Shown here: positions 4,954 through 5,376 of the stretch, one piece after another
How positions within the stretch are numbered: position 1 is the stretch's first letter
Layout: each line of letters begins with the position of its first letter
Source of the DNA: Candidatus Thorarchaeota archaeon
GTDB lineage: Archaea > Asgardarchaeota > Thorarchaeia > Thorarchaeales > Thorarchaeaceae
Assembly (NCBI GenBank): GCA_016840245.1
Contig: JAEOST010000594.1
Coordinates: forward strand, 1 to 5,376
Reading direction: 5' to 3'
Length of the DNA stretch: 5,376 bases
Translations under genes and position numbers: made by a program
The notes under the pieces: model-generated
What the model was told of the DNA's origin: nothing
Databases searched by the model: none
The model's input: the letters and a program-made list of their open reading frames with translations, nothing else

Positions 4954-5376
4954 ATGGTCAAGATCGAATACATCGAGTTCCAGTTCGTAGATATTCTAGG
5001 CCGATTGAAAGCAATGACTGTACCTTGCAAGCCTGCAGAAACATTGGACGAGGTAAGAGAGGACCCTGTCTTAAGGAGTGGTACTTCAATCGATGGTAGC
5101 TCGATTAAGGGACTTGCTAGTGTTGAAGCATCTGATTTACGACTGGTTCCAGATATTCACACACTGACTGAGTTACCATATACCATGCCTAGAACAGCAG
5201 CAGTAATGTGTTTCGTGAAGAAGAAAGCACTCGACCCATCAGTGGCTAAAGAGTACTATACCCGTGACACAAGAGGTGTCTTATACTCATTCCATGAGAA
5301 TGATGTATCCAAAAACTTGTATCTTCGCACCAAAATCGAACCTGAGTTCCACTTTATCACAATGGATGGCAATCCA
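4954..5376 (+). CDS. Glutamine synthetase-family protein, N-terminal part (truncated by window edge)
   Basis: An open frame of 141 codons runs off the right edge. It fits the N-terminal beta-grasp domain and the start of the catalytic domain of glutamine synthetase, which makes glutamine from glutamate, ammonia and ATP. Visible motifs are EFQFVDILGRLKAMTVP (8-24), SIDGSSIKGL (45-54), the SD-L-L-PD pattern in ASDLRLVPDIHT (59-70), RDTRGVL (104-110), and IEPEFHF (128-134), whose E129 and E131 correspond to metal-binding glutamates of the active site. It differs from textbook enzymes: DPR is DTR and the usual Asp in the A-V-x-C-D strand is absent (AVMCFVKK, 83-90). It could therefore be true glutamine synthetase or a GS-like gamma-glutamyl ligase; the missing C-terminal half would decide. 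The ATG is supported by the TATA box at 4897 and the leader described there. Confidence 0.85.
   Translation, partial: MVKIEYIEFQFVDILGRLKAMTVPCKPAETLDEVREDPVLRSGTSIDGSSIKGLASVEASDLRLVPDIHTLTELPYTMPRTAAVMCFVKKKALDPSVAKEYYTRDTRGVLYSFHENDVSKNLYLRTKIEPEFHFITMDGNP

Noticed and set aside
1..5376. CRISPR arrays, tRNA or rRNA genes, insertion sequences, selenocysteine or frameshift signals
   Set aside because: No spaced direct repeats, cloverleaf-like segments, transposase motifs or broken reading frames were seen.

Overview
The window looks like Asgard archaeal chromosome. No rRNA or marker phylogeny is available, so the lineage is inferred from gene content. The clues are a Bet3/TRAPP-like V4R protein, a roadblock/LC7 protein, ribosomal protein eL13 (absent from most Euryarchaeota, present in TACK and Asgard archaea), archaeal TATA-like boxes, and Shine-Dalgarno sites of the GGAGG/GGTGA type with TTG and GTG starts alongside ATG. 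TRAPP-domain proteins have been reported from Thorarchaeota and relatives, so a Thorarchaeota-like source is a reasonable guess, not a proven one.

Layout, left to right. (1) 1-260, minus strand: 5' part of a membrane protein gene that runs off the left edge, with a TTG start behind a good Shine-Dalgarno site. (2) 261-412: a 152-base gap with a perfect 8-base inverted repeat centred on a TATA-like box. (3) 413-3448, minus strand: four closely spaced genes, in transcription order eL13 with a C-terminal helix-hairpin-helix (HhH) domain, a PfkB-family sugar/nucleoside kinase, a roadblock protein with two predicted winged helices, and a Bet3/V4R protein. The gaps are 17, 24 and 13 bases, and the last Shine-Dalgarno site overlaps the preceding stop codon, so they are probably one operon. 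(4) 3618-4442, minus strand: a DUF72 (YecE-like) TIM-barrel protein ending in a near-perfect archaeal PCNA-interacting motif. (5) 4443-4565: a divergent intergenic region. (6) 4566-4877, plus strand: a 103-residue protein that may have a pleckstrin-homology-like fold. (7) 4954 to the right edge, plus strand: the N-terminal part of a glutamine synthetase-family protein with its own promoter-like box.

The main interest is the adjacent roadblock and Bet3-like genes. In eukaryotes, roadblock proteins (LAMTOR, dynein light chains) and TRAPP subunits (Bet3) scaffold or activate small GTPases. Here the Bet3-like protein keeps the cysteine-rich V4R signature that eukaryotic Bet3 lacks, and its partner carries predicted winged helices. 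The pair could be a primitive GTPase-regulatory complex or a ligand-sensing transcription module; the sequence alone does not decide. The eL13-HhH fusion and the PCNA-motif DUF72 protein are separate points worth following.
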